Shown here one piece after another: positions 62,534-64,000 of a stretch of 64,000 nt of DNA. Position numbers and translations under genes: made by a program. This DNA is from Pseudochelatococcus lubricantis. GTDB taxonomy: Bacteria; Pseudomonadota; Alphaproteobacteria; Rhizobiales; Beijerinckiaceae. The notes beneath the pieces are model-generated. The model was not told the origin of the DNA, made no database searches, and saw nothing but the letters and a program-made list of their open reading frames with translations. Position 1 is the first letter of the stretch. Each line of letters starts with the position of its first letter. Location: NCBI RefSeq assembly GCF_011762225.1, contig NZ_JAASQI010000001.1, positions 496,001 to 560,000 on the forward strand, written 5' to 3'.

Positions 62534-63166
62534 CTACTGCCTGATGGGCGCGAACAGCGGATCTGCGGGAATCATTTCTTCGCCGGGAGGAGCTTCCTCT
62601 TCCGGAGGGGGCGGAGCGTCCACCAGTGCATCCGCATCGCCGCCCAGCAGGCGACGGGGAGGCGGCGGCGGCGGTGCGTTGGGGTCGATCCCGGCGCCAT
62701 CGGCTTCCGGCGGCGTTGCTTCCGGCGCGCCGGCGGCCGTCCCGTTGCCGTTGGTACCACCGCGGCAGTCCGTCAGCCAGATGTCGTAGACCGGGTGTTC
62801 AATGCCGTGCAGGCCGGGGCTCGATGCGAAGACCCAGCCCGTGAACAGGCGCTCGACCTTGCCGCCCGCGCCCACTTCGTCGACTTCCAGAAAAGCGTTC
62901 GTGTTGGGCGCTTCCGTCGGCGGGCGCGTGTTGCAGATGCGCGGCGTCAGCTGCAACGAACCGAATTGAACCGTTTCGTTGATGCCGACCTCGAAAGCCA
63001 CGATACGGCCGGTGATCTTGTCGAGGCCATTAAAGACGGCGACCGGATTGGGAATCGCGTCGGCGTGCGCGGCTGGCGGCGCGAACGACGCCAGCGCTGC
63101 CACGAATGCCGGCACGACACCCCGCGCGCCGCGCCGGAACCCTGACCACTTCCTGACGATGGGCAT
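62534..63166 (-). CDS. DUF2155-domain periplasmic protein
   Basis: A 210-residue protein. The signal VVPAFVAALASFAPPAAHA is followed by VFNGLDKITGRIVAFEVGINETVQFGSLQLTPRICNTRPPTEAPNTNAF, the conserved DUF2155 core. FTGWVFASSPGLHGIEHPVYDIWLTDC follows with two cysteines. The Pro/Glu-rich tail after about 150 is low-complexity. Genes of this family commonly adjoin the NDUFA12-like gene and aat in Rhizobiales, as here. Confidence 0.9.
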   Translation of the reverse strand: MPIVRKWSGFRRGARGVVPAFVAALASFAPPAAHADAIPNPVAVFNGLDKITGRIVAFEVGINETVQFGSLQLTPRICNTRPPTEAPNTNAFLEVDEVGAGGKVERLFTGWVFASSPGLHGIEHPVYDIWLTDCRGGTNGNGTAAGAPEATPPEADGAGIDPNAPPPPPPRRLLGGDADALVDAPPPPEEEAPPGEEMIPADPLFAPIRQ

Positions 63167-63180
63167 CAACGGCTTCCCGC

Positions 63181-63591
63181 TCAATTCCCGGGAACCCACG
63201 CCTCGTAGTCGCCTGTTGCGGGCGGGCGGTGTCCGGTCGACAGCGTCGAGCCCCTCGGGCGCCAGGCATCGGGCGTGCCGGTCAGATTGGGCTGATGGGG
63301 GAGTTCCCATTCTTTCGGCACGTATTCTTCCTTGCTGGGCGGCACGTCCACCGTGTGGTGAAGCCAGCCGTTCCAGCCGGGCGGAACGTTCGACGCCTCG
63401 GCGTAGCCGTTGTAGATCACCCAGCGGCGCTCGATGCCCAACGCCGGGTCCTTCTTGCCGTTGCGCGTGCGGTAATAACGGTTGCCGAACTGGTCCTCAC
63501 CGACCAGCTCGCCGTAAAGGCGCGTCGTGCGCAGGGTACCGAAGGTGGGGCCGTTCCACCAGGTGAAGACGCGCAGCAGGAAATCTTTCAT
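63181..63591 (-). CDS. NADH:ubiquinone oxidoreductase accessory subunit, NDUFA12 family
   Basis: A 136-residue protein: FTWWNGPTFGTLRTTRLYGELVGEDQFGNRYYR, RRWVIYNGYAEASNVPPGWNGWLHH and WELPHQPNLTGTPDAWRPRGS. It is the alphaproteobacterial and mitochondrial 17.2-kDa accessory subunit of complex I. Encoded apart from the main nuo operon, 14 bases upstream of the DUF2155 gene. Confidence 0.95.
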   Translation of the reverse strand: MKDFLLRVFTWWNGPTFGTLRTTRLYGELVGEDQFGNRYYRTRNGKKDPALGIERRWVIYNGYAEASNVPPGWNGWLHHTVDVPPSKEEYVPKEWELPHQPNLTGTPDAWRPRGSTLSTGHRPPATGDYEAWVPGN

Positions 63592-63948
63592 GAACTGGTC
63601 CCGGTTACCGCATACTGCAGCCGATCAGGCGCCGGCGGGCGACGCCAGAAGCAGATGAAATCCGTCCGCATCCTTATGACGCTTCCCCCGCGCGATGTCC
63701 AGATCGCCGCCGGAATTTCGGCGGAACCGGACCCCGCGGGGGAGGGGGTGCCCGGGCGGTTCAGCTGTCCGCGCAAGCGCCGGACCGCCTCCATTCCCGA
63801 ACGATTCTGGAGTTTTCCGCATTTCGATTGAAGCAGAAAGCCGAAAAGCTCCTGAGGCAGCGCGGTGCTTGAGCATTTGAAAAGCGAATCTTTTCCGCCA
63901 GAGGCAAACGTTGGAGTACTTCTGTTAAAAACAGAAGTACTCCAACGT
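63592..63948. other. 357-base intergenic region with repeats
   Basis: The promoter region of the minus-strand NDUFA12/DUF2155 genes. It also contains the inverted pair GGAGTTTTCCG (63809-63819) and CGAAAAGCTCC (63842-63852), a relative of the hairpin at 36423, and most of the 21-bp hairpin at 63906-63950. No gene is apparent. Confidence 0.5.
63809..63852. repeat. Imperfect inverted repeat related to the 36423 hairpin
   Basis: GGAGTTTTCCG and CGAAAAGCTCC form a stem with two mismatches around a 22-base loop. The stem sequence matches the glycosyltransferase-gene hairpin (GGAGCTTTTTCCG) apart from small changes, suggesting a shared repeat family. Confidence 0.5.
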
Positions 63949-63950
63949 TT
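63906..63950. terminator. Perfect 21-bp hairpin at the end of the next minus-strand gene
   Basis: AAACGTTGGAGTACTTCTGTT (stem half; quoted in parts AAACGTTGGAG and TACTTCTGTT) at 63906-63926 pairs exactly with 63930-63950, loop AAA. The outer end overlaps the TAA stop at 63949-63951. A terminator is likely from its position, though the stem is less GC-rich than usual and no separate U-tract follows. Confidence 0.65.
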
Positions 63951-64000
63951 AGTCGAAGCGCCCCGTCGCGTGCGAAAGCATCGTGTAGACCTTGCCGGTC
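63949..64000 (-). CDS. C-terminal fragment of an unidentified gene (cut by window edge)
   Basis: Sixteen codons ending TGKVYTMLSHATGRFD and TAA read in from the window edge. The composition looks coding and the stop lies in a hairpin, so this is probably a real gene end, but I cannot name the family. Confidence 0.45.
   Translation of the reverse strand, partial: TGKVYTMLSHATGRFD

Overview
The window looks like chromosome from a high-GC alphaproteobacterium of the Rhizobiales/Hyphomicrobiales (Bosea-, Chelatococcus- or Methylobacterium-like). The basis is an Omp2b-type porin, an NDUFA12-family complex I subunit beside a DUF2155 protein and aat, a double-length dCTP deaminase, BioY followed by a DUF1284 protein, and short dispersed palindromes of a kind common in these genomes. 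The exact genus cannot be read from the sequence. No rRNA, tRNA, CRISPR array, phage or intact insertion sequence was seen.

Region 1 (1-27.2 kb) is catabolic and accessory. It opens with a gentisate operon on the minus strand: gentisate dioxygenase, a maleylpyruvate isomerase of the mycothiol-dependent family, fumarylpyruvate hydrolase and a zeta-class GST isomerase cut by the window edge. A MarR-type regulator faces it across a dyad-containing promoter. Next is an uncharacterised catabolic operon: aldehyde dehydrogenase, branched-chain-type binding protein, dihydroxyphthalate-decarboxylase-like protein, SDR and CrtI-like FAD oxidoreductase, with a divergent LysR gene. A third unit has a flavin monooxygenase, a sulfurtransferase and a NitT/TauT-type ABC importer. 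A fourth joins an OYE-type flavin oxidoreductase, ThiM, a Trm112-fused methyltransferase and a TRAP transporter. An AraC regulator, then a formylglycine-generating enzyme and its probable client sulfatase, close the block. Sulfur chemistry recurs across it.

Region 2 (27.6-38.4 kb) starts with a porin and a strong terminator. It then holds a cyclic-nucleotide-binding protein and a 905-residue ABC-exporter-like protein lacking nearly all canonical ATPase residues. These are divergent from a translationally coupled four-gene glycosyltransferase operon whose last gene is a glycosyltransferase/deacetylase-like fusion. Together they look like an undescribed envelope-glycan system and are my main candidate for novelty.

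Region 3 (38.5-64 kb) is mostly housekeeping. It contains a peptide-type ABC importer with fused ATPases, an HdeD-like protein, a DEAD-box helicase, a polytopic membrane protein flanked by inverted repeat copies, a sulfate-type binding protein, dCTP deaminase, an ArgE-like deacylase, a YnfA-like protein, BioY, a DUF1284 protein and MsrB. An Mla/Mce lipid-transport operon, a metallophosphoesterase/glycosyltransferase pair, a DMT transporter, aat, a DUF2155 protein and the NDUFA12-family subunit follow. Many genes overlap as ATGA or GTGA, giving tight operons. Several gaps hold long perfect hairpins.
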